64,000 nt of DNA from Ilex aquifolium (GCA_951799425.1 OX637393.1:33967244-34031243), one strand, 5' to 3'. Positions 44,946 to 56,847 are shown, counted from the stretch's first letter. Translations and numbers: made by a program. Notes: generated by a model not told the origin, from the letters alone.

Positions 44946-46264
44946 TGTTATCCCCTTAGCTCATTGACTCGGCATTGGCATGTGGCTGCCTCGCCCAAAG
45001 GCACTCATGCCTTAGCCAAATTGGGTTATACTTGGTGAATTAAACCCTTAGTGCAAAGTTGGCTTCCTAAGGACTTGGACGTTTACTTGGTTAAGTAACT
45101 AAGTGGTTCAGCAAAGGCTCGAAATGCATGCAACGACTATGCCCCTTGCTCAAGTTATTATGACTCCTCAGCCCAAATGATATCCATTGTTGTCACTGTG
45201 TTTTTGCTCACTAATGTTATTATAAGGGGTGCTCTACGAAGGGGTACCAGGCCAACCTCCCTAGGGACCCTTATGCCCCTAAACCTTGGCACACCAAAGC
45301 AAGGCATGGCCTTAACAAATGATTGTCATGGGTGAGACAAGGCATTCCAAAGTCAGAGACCTGAAATGTGGGGCTGATGGTCGGAGAGACCCGTCATTGG
45401 CGAAAGCCCAATGCATGGTTGAGGAAGGCAGCTCATGCATGGGCACGTTGGGCACGACTAGAGGGTTGATTGAAGTCTCATGAATGGCTGAGAGAGGCAA
45501 CTCATGTATGGGCACGTTGGCACAAGCAAGCAGGCTAGCCGGGTGGCTCGATTTGCGGGGCATTGCAAGCTTGGAAGACCAAGCCATGAGCTGGGCATGG
45601 CTTAACATGAAGGCAAGGCTAATTCAAGTGATGTGGCCTCGCAGGAATAGGCACATGCACAACATGTGAGGACTTTGAGGCATGTGCACTGCAGATGGTG
45701 GCAGTTCTAGTCAGTTGCTGCATGTGCATGGCATGCAGGGCGGTTCTGTGCAGTTGCTGGCATTTGCACAGCATACATGGTGGTTATGTGCATGTGCACA
45801 CAACATGCAGAGAAGTTATGGGTAGTTGATGGCTGGGTCAGCCAACAGTTGTAACTGCCTCTGCCATGACCAGCACATTGGGGAGAGTGGTTGAAGGTCT
45901 CAGCCATGGTCAGCAGGCTTGTGGGCTAATCTGATGGTGTTTTGCAGTTGCCTAGGCGATTGGGCTTGTAATCGTCACTTTGTATGTTATATATAGGCAT
46001 GTCTGGGTCTGCAGTGCAACTAAGAGAGTTGGGCACGTTTTGTAAGCAGACCCTTGATTGAGTTTCCTTTAGGCTTTGCTGAGAAAGAAAAAGGTTTGGC
46101 CAAATGGCTTGTAAAGCTTGTGTGCTGTTTTGAGTTTGCTTGCTGGTCCATATGCTGTTTGTGTGTGCATTTCTATGAACGTTTGAGTGCATTGGCTGAG
46201 ACTGAATGTCGAATCTCAGTGCCATCTCGAGGCAAAAATTTGAGAGAAAATTGACCCCGTGACA
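44946..46264 (+). repeat. 3' LTR of chromovirus
   Basis: Direct repeat of 39054-40375, with promoter word TTATATATAGGC near 45987. Confidence 0.9.
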
Positions 46265-46422
46265 ATAGCAGACATTGTTAGAAAGGGAGAGACATGTACA
46301 AAGGATATGGCATGGGGATCATGGATAGCAATCAATCATTGGGTAACCTGCCAAAGTTTTGGAAATGGAGACATAATGATAAATGTAGGGGTCTGGTCAT
46401 TGGCAAAAAAGGAATGTTATTT

Positions 46423-46593
46423 GGAAAATGCTATGCTTACCAAAAAAATTTACCAAATCTTCCATACCAAATGAAGTGGCACAATCTCCGTCATTGAATA
46501 TTAATGAGACCCACTTATCTGATGGTGAAAAATTGTACCACATCATTTGGGATGGAGATTTGGTAAAAAAAATTAGTAAGCATACCATTACCC
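46423..46593. mobile_element. Mutator-type foldback MITE, 171 bp
   Basis: Arms GGAAAATGCTATGCTTACC and, reversed, GGGTAATGGTATGCTTACT. A perfect 9-bp duplication ATGTTATTT lies at 46414-46422 and 46594-46602. Nearly the whole element is one hairpin and it has no coding capacity. Confidence 0.9.
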
Positions 46594-46602
46594 ATGTTAT
46601 TT

Positions 46603-47077
46603 TGACTTAATTTTTTAACCTAATTTATTGCGTCGAATTAGTAACGAGTCCCAATGTTGAATGGGGCCCCTTATCAAATCCAATAACTATAGGGGATTAG
46701 GTTTATAAATTAAATCAATAAATTAAGTCTAAAAAGTATTATTCTTAACAAAAATGTCAAAAAGAGACATTTTAATCATAGTGCAACTATCAGAGAATGT
46801 TGAAAGTAGTGTTTAATTCAAATTTATTAGGCCAAAAGTATAATAGCCAATGGACATAGTAGAGTAAAGCTAAAAGTGCAATGTAGCGGAGCGGCGCTCC
46901 TACTATTGTTTTTCAGAGTCCAACAATAAGTTGATGGTAGTGTGCCCGCATTACAATATTGAATATACTAAAAAATTTCACTATATATTTGGTATATAGT
47001 TTTTACTATGATTAAGTAGATTACTTTTATTGGGATTGAGTTTTCAATGGATACTAATAAATAAGTTATAACCCTTT
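46603..47077. other. spacer
   Basis: No gene or repeat recognised. AT-rich, apart from a short GTAGCGGAGCGGCGCTCC palindrome-like spot near 46882. Confidence 0.45.
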
Positions 47078-48480
47078 TGTTGGAATTTGACCAAAACTCT
47101 CTAATTGTCATGAAGGAGAGTTTGTTGGGTTATCAATGTGAGAATCCTATATGGAATAGGATTATATTGGAAGAGTTTTAATACACCATGAATAGGTATA
47201 TTAGACATGTAATAAGAAACATAAATATCAAGTTGTATCTGAATAGATTTGAGTTACAGTATTTTATTCCTATAAATAGGGTTAAATATTATGTAATCAG
47301 TTATCAAAGAACCAGTTTTTCAGTGAAAAATAAATCGATGTAGTTTCTTGATTCGTGGATGTAGATACGGTGTACCAAGGTAGGTATGATGGATCAAACC
47401 ACGTTATATCTTTGTGTTTTTCTTTATTGTTTTCCTATCTTCCAATTTATGGTATTAGTGTCAATTATCCGTCGTACAAAACTAACAAGTTGTATCAGAG
47501 TTATGTTCCAACAAGTGGCATCGGAGTCAATTTAAAAGATGGCAAATAGGAACGAGTTCATTCAATGCCCGATTGAAAATTTTGATGGGAGGTCAAATTT
47601 TTAACATTGAAAAACACAGATGGAGTTGTTTTTCAATGTCATGAATTTTTCAGATATTGTGAAAAATAGGTTCACAAATCTCGAAGATCTAGAAACTCAC
47701 ACTAAAGCCCAAAAGAATGAATTGACAAATACTCGAAAGAAATACAGCAAAGCGTTGATGTATATTTATGGAGCAATTGATTCATCAAATTATAACAAGA
47801 TTGCTCATGTTTCGACGGCAAAGGCGGTATGGAATGTCTTGATCAATTGTTATATTGGACAAGACAAGGTGAAAAAGGTTCGGTTGCAGACCCTACACAG
47901 ACAGTTTGAGCTTCTTCAGATGGAAAAATCAGAGAGTATATCTGATTAATTTTCGCGGACGTTGGTTATTGTCAATCAGATGATAGCCAACGGCGAGGAT
48001 GTGAAAGATCTCTAAGTTATGGAGAAAATTCTTCAGACCTTATCAATGAGGTTTGAGTATATTGTCACAGCTATCATTGAGTCAAAGGATCTTGATTCCC
48101 TGACAGTTGATGAGTTGATGGATTCCCTACAAGCCCATGAACAAAGATTGAATGAAAAGACTGAGATTTTAAGAGAAGAAGCCTTGCAGACTTAGACCAG
48201 TTTCAAGAAGAAAAATGATGAGTCTCATAACAAATCTCAATCAAATCAGAGATATCAACATTCAAATAACTAAGGTACGTGGCAAAACAGATCCGGTGGA
48301 GAAAGATACAAATATAATAATTGGGGTGAACAACGTGATAAATCCAAAATCAAGTGCCACAATTATGGAAAATTATGGCACTATAAAAGGGAGTGCTTCA
48401 AATTATAAGAAGACCCGATAATAAGAATTATCATGCTAAAATTGCAGAAGATAATAATAATAATTGAGTATCATAATTAT
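47078..48480 (+). mobile_element. Ty1/copia remnant: LTR plus gag
   Basis: An LTR-like segment (47078-47487: TGTTGGAATT...ACTAACA, with CCTATAAATAGG promoter word near 47271) is followed by a primer-site-like TTGTATCAGAG and by gag only. No integrase, RT or second LTR is present. Truncated and broken, old. Confidence 0.68.
47539..48420 (+). pseudogene. copia gag remnant
   Basis: Words NSTRKKYSKALMYIYGAIDS-like, TAKAVWNVLINCYIGQDKVK, VRLQTLHRQFELLQMEKSES and a later DSLTVDELMDSLQAHEQRL region match the UBN2-type copia gag. A remnant zinc-knuckle area follows near 48350. Within it 47620-47949 is open. Fossil. Confidence 0.72.
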
Positions 48481-48593
48481 TTTCTAACAAATAGTATCAG
48501 AGCTATTTTCCAACACCTTTTGAATACTCATTTGCTTAAAATAGTCGCTTTTATGTGCATTTGTAGAATTCTACTCCATTGTGTTTATTTTAT

Positions 48594-48765
48594 GAGCAAT
48601 GCTATGTATCTCAAATCTCCAATCCAAATTTTCATCCCAAATTAAGGGAGATCATTGGATCAGTGGGTCCCATTTAAAAAAGTTGATAGGACTCACTCAT
48701 CCAATGGTCTCCCTTCATTTGGGATGAAGATTTAGGTTAAAAATTTGAGATACATAGTATTTCCC
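48594..48765. mobile_element. Mutator-type foldback MITE, 172 bp
   Basis: Arms GAGCAATGCTATGTATCTC and, reversed, GGGAAATACTATGTATCTC. A perfect 9-bp duplication TTATTTTAT lies at 48585-48593 and 48766-48774. Inner words GTGGGTCCCA and GATCATTGGAT are shared with its relatives. Confidence 0.92.
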
Positions 48766-48779
48766 TTATTTTATTTCTT

Positions 48780-48804
48780 GCTTGATAGCTTCGTTGCACT
48801 GTAC

Positions 48805-48838
<34 letters not shown>

Positions 48839-51800
48839 AAATGTCCTTAACTAAGCACTTGATCACCTGCCATTTAACAACTCTTTGTCCCATGTGTTTA
48901 TAATGTCAAAAGGTTTTGAAAACAAGCACCATGACTCCATGGGAAATCTTTGCTATGTATATATCTATTTATATAAAAAACTTGACATAAAGTCGATGTA
49001 GACTTAGCAAAGAGGACCCGAGAAACCCCCATGTGAACCTAAATCGAAATGTAAATGTGCATGTGCATGGAAGTGATTGTTACTGTCCCCCACTCCCCCC
49101 ACCTTTCCCCAACTAACCTTTTAATTTGGGAATTGAGGATCTGTCAAAGTTTGACAAATAAAAAATGATTTGATTGTTTTTGTTTACCAAACACACCGCA
49201 TTATTTGTCCAAAAGTCGGGATGGATGACTAAAATCTTAACAACCCTCTCCCAGCTCCTGATGTGGAGTCACGGACAGATCCAAAAATTAGGTTTAGAGG
49301 ATGAATTATTGACCAAGACTTGAGGGGGACTATTAAGGAGATACAAAAGAGATCAAGAGATAAATTTGTTTAAATTTATGCAACAGTAACTAGTATACAA
49401 AGAAATAACTAATTTTTTTCGATATCGATCACAAACACTCGAATATTACAGAAAAAAAATAATAGAAAACTCTTTAAAATATTACTAATAGAAATGATAG
49501 AACATGGTGATAATTTACGGAACGACAAAAACCTTAAAGGTTTTTGAAATAGATATAACCTAATAAGGAAAGAGATAATAAAAACACATGTCATTTGTAA
49601 TCTAGGAAAATTTACATGATTTAAACAACTAATCACTCTAAAATATTCTTAATTAATTTTATAATACACATTAAAATATAAAAAATATTAATTAGTTTGC
49701 TATAGAGAGAGAGAGAGAGAGCAAACGAGAGTCTATGTATGTGTGCATGTGTAGAGAAAAAGAACAGAGAGGAAGAAAGGAGTGGAAAGAAGAAGGGTAC
49801 TGCATGCGTTGACTTCTATGTTCCTGTTAATCATTTGAATGCTTCTCTATATGCAAGTACATTGCACATGAACCATTTAAGCCATAATTTTAATTTTTCT
49901 TATATCTAATCATTTGCTAATAAACTTCAAAACTCCAAAACCCATTAACCTAGAAGGCTCATTTTGCTAGCACGTCAAAACTGTAACGATAACAATCAAA
50001 GAAGATTAAAAAATAAAATTTGTGGTCGGTCTCTTTTTGTGAATTTATTTGGTGATAAATCCATCAAGAAAACTTATTTAAGAACAAATCCATTTTGATC
50101 TTTATTATCCAAAATACTCTCAGTAGTTATATTTAATTAAAACAAATTTAAACACTAAAAACACCTAAATTTTAGGAGTTTAAATAATATTAAAAAAAAA
50201 TTTCTCTCATATCTATCTATATCCATATATAGATTTCGATAATTTCTCTATCTCTCATATATATATATATATAAATATGCTAGTTATTGTCCGTGCTTGA
50301 AGACACTATGTAACAAATAAAAAAATCTTAAATAATTGTCCAAATTCAAAAAAAATGGCCTAAAAATATTCATACCAATTTTTCTTTTAAAATAACAAGA
50401 TATATATCGTCGACCATATTTTTCATATTAATGGAACTATCATAAAAATATATGAAAACTCCCCAAAACAATACCATATATACAAATGCCTCCAAAAAAA
50501 TAAAATAAATACTAACATAACCCATTGAAATTTACAATCTTTAAGCAATGAATAAAATCTTTTTCATTTATAAGACTCACAAATTTATCACATCTACCAC
50601 CACTCAATCCAATAACACAATATAATTATAAGCTCAACCACCAAATTTTCAATCCACCATATCTCCCATGAAAAAATACCTCAAGCAAAAAAAAATACGA
50701 ACGGAACATAATTAAATTTATAATCTTTAAGCGATAAATAAAATCAACCAAATTTTGTTCATTTATAAACTCAAGAATTTATCACCACTATCACCATTCA
50801 ACCCCAAATGACACAATATAATTATAAATTTAATCACCAAATGTCCTATCATCTGCATATAAATATACACAGAAACACGTTCACACACATTTCTTTTTTG
50901 GTTACCAACAAACTCTCCTAACCAATAACTATTTTTATTAGAGATACAATAATTCAAGTTTTTAGCATAAAATAATAATAAATTAATATCTAATTAAAAA
51001 AAATATTAGAAAATCATCAAAATGCCTTAAAATACTTGTACGGTGAAACTTTTATAAGGATGAAAACTCATCCACACAATCCTAAAAGACAAAAAAAAAA
51101 AAAATATCAAATTCCACACCACGATCATCGTCCACTCACACCCACAACTATACCTGCACCCATGTATAGTAAAACCCTACAAATGGATAAAACATAATCA
51201 ATACCTAATGTCTGTTGAATCTGCAAGAAGGATGATAACCCAACCATAACCCAATAACATAAATACCAAATTCCACACCCACACAACCCTCTCCCACCAC
51301 ACATGCACCCACATAAGAGAAGAATGAAAACACATAAAATATAACAAATAGAGCAAACATTAATAAAAAAAACTACAAAAATAATCTATATAAAAACCAT
51401 TGTCAATGAGAATTCTAGAGAAATTTAGGCCCTGAATCAATTAAGACCTAATTTCAGGTAAAGACACTACGTCAAACTCAGATAAAAAAGTCGTCAATTC
51501 GTGAAAAATGTGTCCTAATTTTTATTTACATTAAGTAATATCTACAAATTAAGAAGCAAGTGGTAAAATACATGTCATCAGCTATATAAAAACTTTGAAT
51601 TAGTTTCATGGAATAAATAATTGTTTAACATGTAATTTCATCTGTTTTATGGAATAAATAATAACAAAAATAACACATGGGAAATAAAAAATAAGATAAT
51701 AATGTGTGTGTGTGTGTGAGAGAGAGAGAGAGTGAGAGAGAGTATGAGATAGATAAAGAGAGTTATATGAGATATGGGAGTCCTAGAATAAAAGTCCAAT

Positions 51801-51904
51801 TATGATCATCGGATCAATAATCCTCAAACGATCTGAACCACGAAAAACTCAAGACAAATAATACTAGCTCCCTTATTATACAAATTATATATACATATAT
51901 ATTA
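48780..51904. other. AT-rich spacer with microsatellites
   Basis: No gene in about 3.1 kb. Simple repeats: (GA)n at 48807-48834 and 49703-49722, (AT)n at 50257-50274, (TG)n then (AG)n at 51703-51732. A Helitron-like end motif lies at 50280. Short open frames here are AT-rich noise. Confidence 0.6.
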
Positions 51905-51920
51905 ACATTAAAAATAAAAA

Positions 51921-52152
51921 ATAGTAACATTTAAACACCAAAAAACAGTAACATTTAAACACAAATAAATAGTAACATTCAAAAATAAAAAATAGTAACA
52001 TTGAATATTAAAAGTTGAAAAATTAACAGTAGTAACATCTTCAACAAAAATAGTAACATGCTCAACAAAAAAAATAGTAACATGGTCAACAAAAAAAGTA
52101 GTAACATTTAAAACCGAAAACAGTAACATATGTTACAAAAAATAGTAACATT
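51921..52152. repeat. minisatellite, unit about 23 bp
   Basis: The core AGTAACAT occurs at 51923, 51947, 51971, 51994, 52031, 52052, 52075, 52100, 52122 and 52144, with spacings of 21-25 bp except one gap of 37. Spacers are A-rich with CAAC words. The minus-strand open frame here simply reads the repeat as NVT units. Confidence 0.88.
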
Positions 52153-52179
52153 CAAAATTTTTTTATTTTTTTATTTTTT

Positions 52180-52290
52180 GGGGGGCGGGGAGGGGTGAAG
52201 GGGGCTTGAACCCTTGACCTCAAGAAGACAGCTCCTTCATAAGGCAATGAGTACTATGGGACCAAAGAGTCATTGGTTCAAAATTTAATT
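52180..52290 (-). other. G-rich tract plus possible tRNA-derived SINE piece
   Basis: 52180-52204 is almost pure G in four runs. Just beyond it, the minus strand reads GGTCAAGGGTTCAAGCCCCC, close to the RNA polymerase III B box (GGTTCAANCC). An A-box-like partner is weak, so SINE origin is only possible. Confidence 0.3.
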
Positions 52291-53400
52291 AACCATCATC
52301 TTCTCAGCAAAAAAAATAAATAAATAATTGTATCTATAATTTCTAATTGAGATCTGAAACAAGCCCTACAACATGGATCCCGAAAATAATGAACATGTCG
52401 ATAACATGAAATCAAGCTCTTAAAAAGCGAATTTTGAAACCAAGTTCTATTCATCATTTCAAATTAATTCTATACATATCATCAACCGAACCCCTTTTCC
52501 ATGAGAGAGAGAGAGAGAGAACTCACGTTGACTCTAGTTGAAGAAGACAAAGAATGGTCATTGGCAATGGTAGACCCATTATCACCCATCCTGATGATAA
52601 TGATGATGATGCAAATTCAAACTGAGAGGTGGTAAGAGAAAAAGATGGTCATTGGCAATGGTATACATATCGCCACCACCATCTCCATCGCCGGAACCCA
52701 ATTACAACGATGTCATCGTCATGGAATTTGTATATTGTGATTTAATAATAACTAAACTAGACCTTACTTTTTTATAGATTCAGTGGTAAAAGAATAATAA
52801 GCTAAACAATTTAAGAAAATTAATAACTCAAGGTGAAAATAAAGGTAGAAACTTGTATGTAATTAATAATCTAATCTATACTATATTATATAACAAACCA
52901 ATTAAGTGGAAGAGACCTTGTGAGACATTCCCTCCCTAATCTCTCAGTTCTTAGTTTTTTTTATTTATTTAATGCTTTTAATCCAATTATATTTTACCAT
53001 GTAATATAATCACTCCTCCATTAACTAACAACTCCTTATTTAAATTTTTTTAAAAGATTACTTTTTATCACCCCAAGTTTTATAATTATTTTTTTAACTT
53101 CTTTAAATGGTAAAGCATGAGAGAGGAGCATATAGTGAAAAAGAGGAATAAAAGGTGCCATATTACAAATTTCGTGAATAGTACAGGACCGTCTTTAGTA
53201 GATTTATATTTTAGAGACTTGATAAGAGGGCTGGAACTTGTGTTATCATGTGATATGAAATTTAACAAAAGAAGTAAAAGATAAAATTGTGAAAACAAAA
53301 GTACGATCAAAGAACATTTTAGGATATACCTGAATTTATAATAATGATTAGGGAGATAATGCGAAATCTCTTAGTTTTTTAACATTTATAAGAAATATAG
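52291..53400. other. AT-rich spacer
   Basis: No gene. The phrase GATGGTCATTGGCAATGGTA occurs in near-identical form at about 52553-52571 and 52643-52663. (GA)n lies at 52503-52520. Confidence 0.5.
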
Positions 53401-53409
53401 ATATAAGTA

Positions 53410-53764
53410 GGGTAAATTATACTTACACCCCCTAAACTATCAATTTTTTTCTACTTTGTCCTCTCAACTACTAGATTTCTCATATTGTACCTTAAACTAA
53501 CACTTTTGTTTCACATTGCCACAATGATAAACATCTGTTATTTTTTTAGACAAAAATCGATGACATATCGGAGTAAAGTGAAAATAATTACATAGTTTGA
53601 GGGGAAAAAATGAAATAACTTTTTGTTAAATATATAACAGACGTTAATTATTTGGACAATGTGAAACTAATCACATAGTTGAGGGTATAATGTGAGAAAT
53701 CTAGTAGTTGGGGGGACAAAGTGGAAAAAGGGTAATAGTTTAGGGGGTTAAGTGTAATTTACCC
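53410..53764. mobile_element. Mutator-type miniature element, 355 bp
   Basis: Starts GGGTAAATTATACTTACACC and ends, reversed, GGGTAAATTACACTTAACCC. The arms extend through CCTAAACTATC and CTACTTTGTCC. Flanks ATATAAGTA and AAATAAATA agree at 7 of 9 positions. Non-coding. Ends resemble those of the MULE at 33606. Confidence 0.88.
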
Positions 53765-53773
53765 AAATAAATA

Positions 53774-54370
53774 CATATAAATCAAAGTTTCAAAAGAAGA
53801 AAAAATTGTTTGTTGGAAGAACTGGTTAACGATATTTTTTTTAAAAAAAAAATTTGCATGCTGTTGGCGGCCCATTTGGCCAGGCCACGGGTCTACACTC
53901 TCGGATACATTGGGCCGGAAGTAAGATTAACAATCTATCCGTTGGGTTGATTCGCTGGCTTACTGTGAAAATAGGTTGGGCCGGTCCATCAGGTTGATCA
54001 CTTTGGTATTGGGCTGGGACTTGGACCAAATTGATACCCCCTGATTTTTATGAACATGATGTCCAGTGCAGTAGAGGCAAATTTTCTTTCGGCAACAAAG
54101 GAACCCAACCCAACTAATTACATTGGGCCTTAGGGCCCAACTGAAATGCTTTTGTAATTCCAATTCATGTTGGGTCCTAATTTGTAGGAGTTTTGTGCAA
54201 AGTCCACTTGGTGATTCTTTGAATAAATATTGAAAAGTAAAATATTTTAGACAACTCTAATGGAGAGTCATTTTATCTAGTATAAATAAAAAGTTTATTG
54301 GAGCTTGATTTTTGGTAACTGACTCTTTAAAATAGAGAGTTGAGTGGGAATAAATAGGCTATTGAAGATG
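53774..54370. other. spacer
   Basis: No gene or family recognised. GC-richer phrases such as GGGCCGGTCCATCAGG near 53977 stand out, without a partner. Confidence 0.45.
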
Positions 54371-54378
54371 CTCTTATT

Positions 54379-54951
54379 TAGGGGTGTTCAAATTTCCAAT
54401 TACCCACAAATTTCAATCCTATCCGACCTTACTGATCGGCTACCCTAAATAATCGAGTAGACCAACGGAAGATCTTTTGGTATTCTGCAAAAAATTGGAT
54501 AGGAATGCGGAATATTTACACAGTTTCCGTATTCCTACCCTACTCTACCCGCAATATATATATATATGTTAATCCCTAAAAATTAAAATCCAAAAATCTC
54601 GAAACCCTAATATTTTATTGATGTTTATAGTTTTCTTATATGTGATGTATTGATGTTTATGGCTTTCTTGTTATGTTTTAGAATATATAAACTTTTCTTT
54701 AGTGTTATTGGTTTATTGTGTTAGTTAATTAGTATACGTTACTTAATTAAATTGTTAAAATGATCCAAAAATTAATAACTAAAAAATATATGTTCACCCG
54801 ATTTCCTACCCGATTATTTTGGATAGAATTCAGGTAAGAATAGTACATTTGATCGAGTAGGGTATGCCAAGAAAAAATTCTCCCGCAAAGTATCTTGTAA
54901 GAATATGGAATACCATAATTCCAACCCGTAAGGGTAGAGTGAACACCCCTA
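54379..54951. mobile_element. hAT miniature element, 573 bp
   Basis: Ends TAGGGGTGTTCA and, reversed, TAGGGGTGTTCA (perfect over 12 bp). A perfect 8-bp duplication CTCTTATT lies at 54371-54378 and 54952-54959. No transposase. Related to the truncated copy at 30801. Confidence 0.93.
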
Positions 54952-55193
54952 CTCTTATTACCTTATTATTTGAAGGTTATACCCAGTGTTTTAAAACCCG
55001 GTCGGCCTCATGGGTTGACCCGATTAACCGGTGCCTAAACAGGGTCGGTTCATCTATTAGATCGTTTGTGTCACAAAATCGGTGTAAACCCACTAAATCG
55101 GATTAAAATCGGTGAACCGTTCAACCTAGATAAGATTTAAAAAATCGGCTGGATCATTTAATTTCCTCTAAAAGGCTGGGTTTTGCCTTTTTT

Positions 55194-55404
55194 TAGGGGT
55201 GTCAATTCTTACCTGTTGATACGAACCCGACACGAATGATTATAAAATTGACACGATTATTAAAAACGCATAATAAATAGTCTAGATTAATGTTTAATAC
55301 TCAGAATACACTAAATATATATTTTTTTCATGGGTCTTGACACGAACAAGACACGAATAACACGACATGTAGGTCATACGAACACGACCCGATTGACACC
55401 CCTA
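55194..55404. mobile_element. hAT miniature element, 211 bp, nested
   Basis: Ends TAGGGGTGTCAATTC and, reversed, TAGGGGTGTCAATCG. A perfect 8-bp duplication CCTTTTTT lies at 55186-55193 and 55405-55412. Sits inside the larger hAT element. Confidence 0.93.
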
Positions 55405-55439
55405 CCTTTTTTGGGACATTTTGCCCTAAATCGTTCCCC

Positions 55440-55690
55440 CCTCCCTAAACTGCTCTGACTCTCAGACGCCTCCCTACGCCTTCGTTTCTCTCTCTCTTTC
55501 TCTTTCTCTTTCTCTCTCTCTCTCACTCTCTGAGTCTCTGTGGTGCGACTGCGAGCAAGCAAGGCTACGGCAAGGGTGAAGGGACTCATGCTTCACTGCT
55601 TCAAGGCCTCAAGCTTAGAAGAAGAGACTACTTCAAGCTTCAGATCTATTGCTTGTCAGTCAACGATGACTCCCATTAACATCAACAGGT
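55440..55690 (+). other. exon-like relic of the host hAT element
   Basis: A CT-rich tract (55485-55530) precedes GC-richer DNA with an open frame and an apparent splice donor CAACAG|GTACT near 55689. This looks like a 5' untranslated or first exon of an ancestral autonomous copy. Nothing resembling hAT transposase follows, so no protein function can be given. Confidence 0.35.
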
Positions 55691-55930
55691 ACTACTCTAC
55701 CTCTCTTTCTCGCTTGTTATCTTTCTCGGGTTCTCTCTACTCTTGCTATATTAGATTTTTGATTTGTATACATTAAATCTGTAATTAAGAGCAAACATAC
55801 TCTGTCTCTCTGCTGTTTTTATAGAATTTGTGATTTTTTATTTTTATACATTGAATATGATTTTTGATTTATGATTATTTTCATGCATGGCTTTTTTATA
55901 CATTGAATCTGTGATTTGTTGAGATGTTGT

Positions 55931-56847
55931 TAGGGATAACAGTGGACCGGGAAAAAATGGATATTCATCCAAACCCGACTCGTTTGGACTTGGGATGGAC
56001 CATACGTATTGGACGATGGACGTATACGGAAATACACGTATAAACTCGCACGGGGATGGAGGCGGGGATGAACTGACACTTTCAGTGGCCCACTTCTTTT
56101 TTTTTTTGTCCAATAATGTAAGATCTATTATCTTTGTATTCTTTTTTATGGCTTTTGTTAGATCTGTGATAATTTTTGTTAGATTTGTGATGAATTTTGT
56201 TATATTTAAGGGTCTGTGTTGTGTTAACTATTGATGATTTTTGTTTCGGATCTATTGTGTGTTAGATACGAGGTTTTTAGATATTGCTTATTTTGAAATT
56301 TTTTTTTTGGTATTAGATCTGCAATTTTCATGTGCTACATTTGATTTTCTGTGTTAGATATGCAATATTCTGAATTTTCTAATTTTATGCTACTTGAATA
56401 TGGTCTTTGTTGAATTCTGATAATAGTGTTAGATATGATTTTTCCTAATTTTTGAGTTTATTCTACATAAATATGGTTTCTGTTTTTTGAAAATTGTTGG
56501 ATAGACTTTTTGCTTGAAAAGTGCTGGATAGACTTTTTGCCTACTCAGTATACAAAATGCTAGTTCATATTAATGAGAAGAATTATGTGGTAATTTTCAG
56601 TTTGTGACATGCAAATTTTTTTTTTATTTTTTGAATTATTTACAATGTTGGATTATGTTGGGCTTGGACTTGGGTGGGGGGTGAAGGCGGGGCGGGGCGA
56701 GGATTACAAATTTACCAGCTGACGGAGGTGGGGATGAAAACTATACCCGTTAACGGGGGTGGACTGAGAATAGACGGAGTTTTTTTAAGCGAGTACGGGA
56801 ATAGAGACTACATCCCCCACCTCCGCTTCGGTCCACTGCCGTCCCTA
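55931..56847. mobile_element. hAT-type element, 917 bp, nested
   Basis: Ends TAGGGATAACAGTGGACCGG and, reversed, TAGGGACGGCAGTGGACCGA. Flanks GATGTTGT (55923-55930) and GATATTGT (56848-56855) agree at 7 of 8 bases. Inner arms hold G-rich words (GGGGATGGAGGCGGGGATG, GGCGGGGCGGGGCGAGG). Non-coding in practice. Confidence 0.88.

Larger units (their letters stand above)
39054..46264 (+). mobile_element. Ty3/gypsy chromovirus, 7.2 kb
   Basis: LTRs of about 1.32 kb (39054-40375 and 44946-46264) enclose gag with a CCHC knuckle, protease, RT, RNase H, integrase and a C-terminal chromodomain. The chromodomain defines the chromovirus branch. The primer site TTGGTATCAGAGC (40378-40390) matches initiator methionine tRNA, and a purine tract CTTGTGGGGGTGG precedes the 3' LTR. 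The flanks GTAGC and ATAGC agree at 4 of 5 bases. LTR difference is perhaps 8-10 percent by eye, so the element is of middle to old age. Broken, with about a dozen breaks. Confidence 0.92.

Noticed and set aside
51908-52129. 73-codon minus-strand frame with repeated NVT motifs
   Set aside because: It is only the translation of the 23-bp minisatellite.
52204-52290. A tRNA gene
   Set aside because: A B-box-like word is present but there is no cloverleaf or convincing A box; at most a SINE-like trace.
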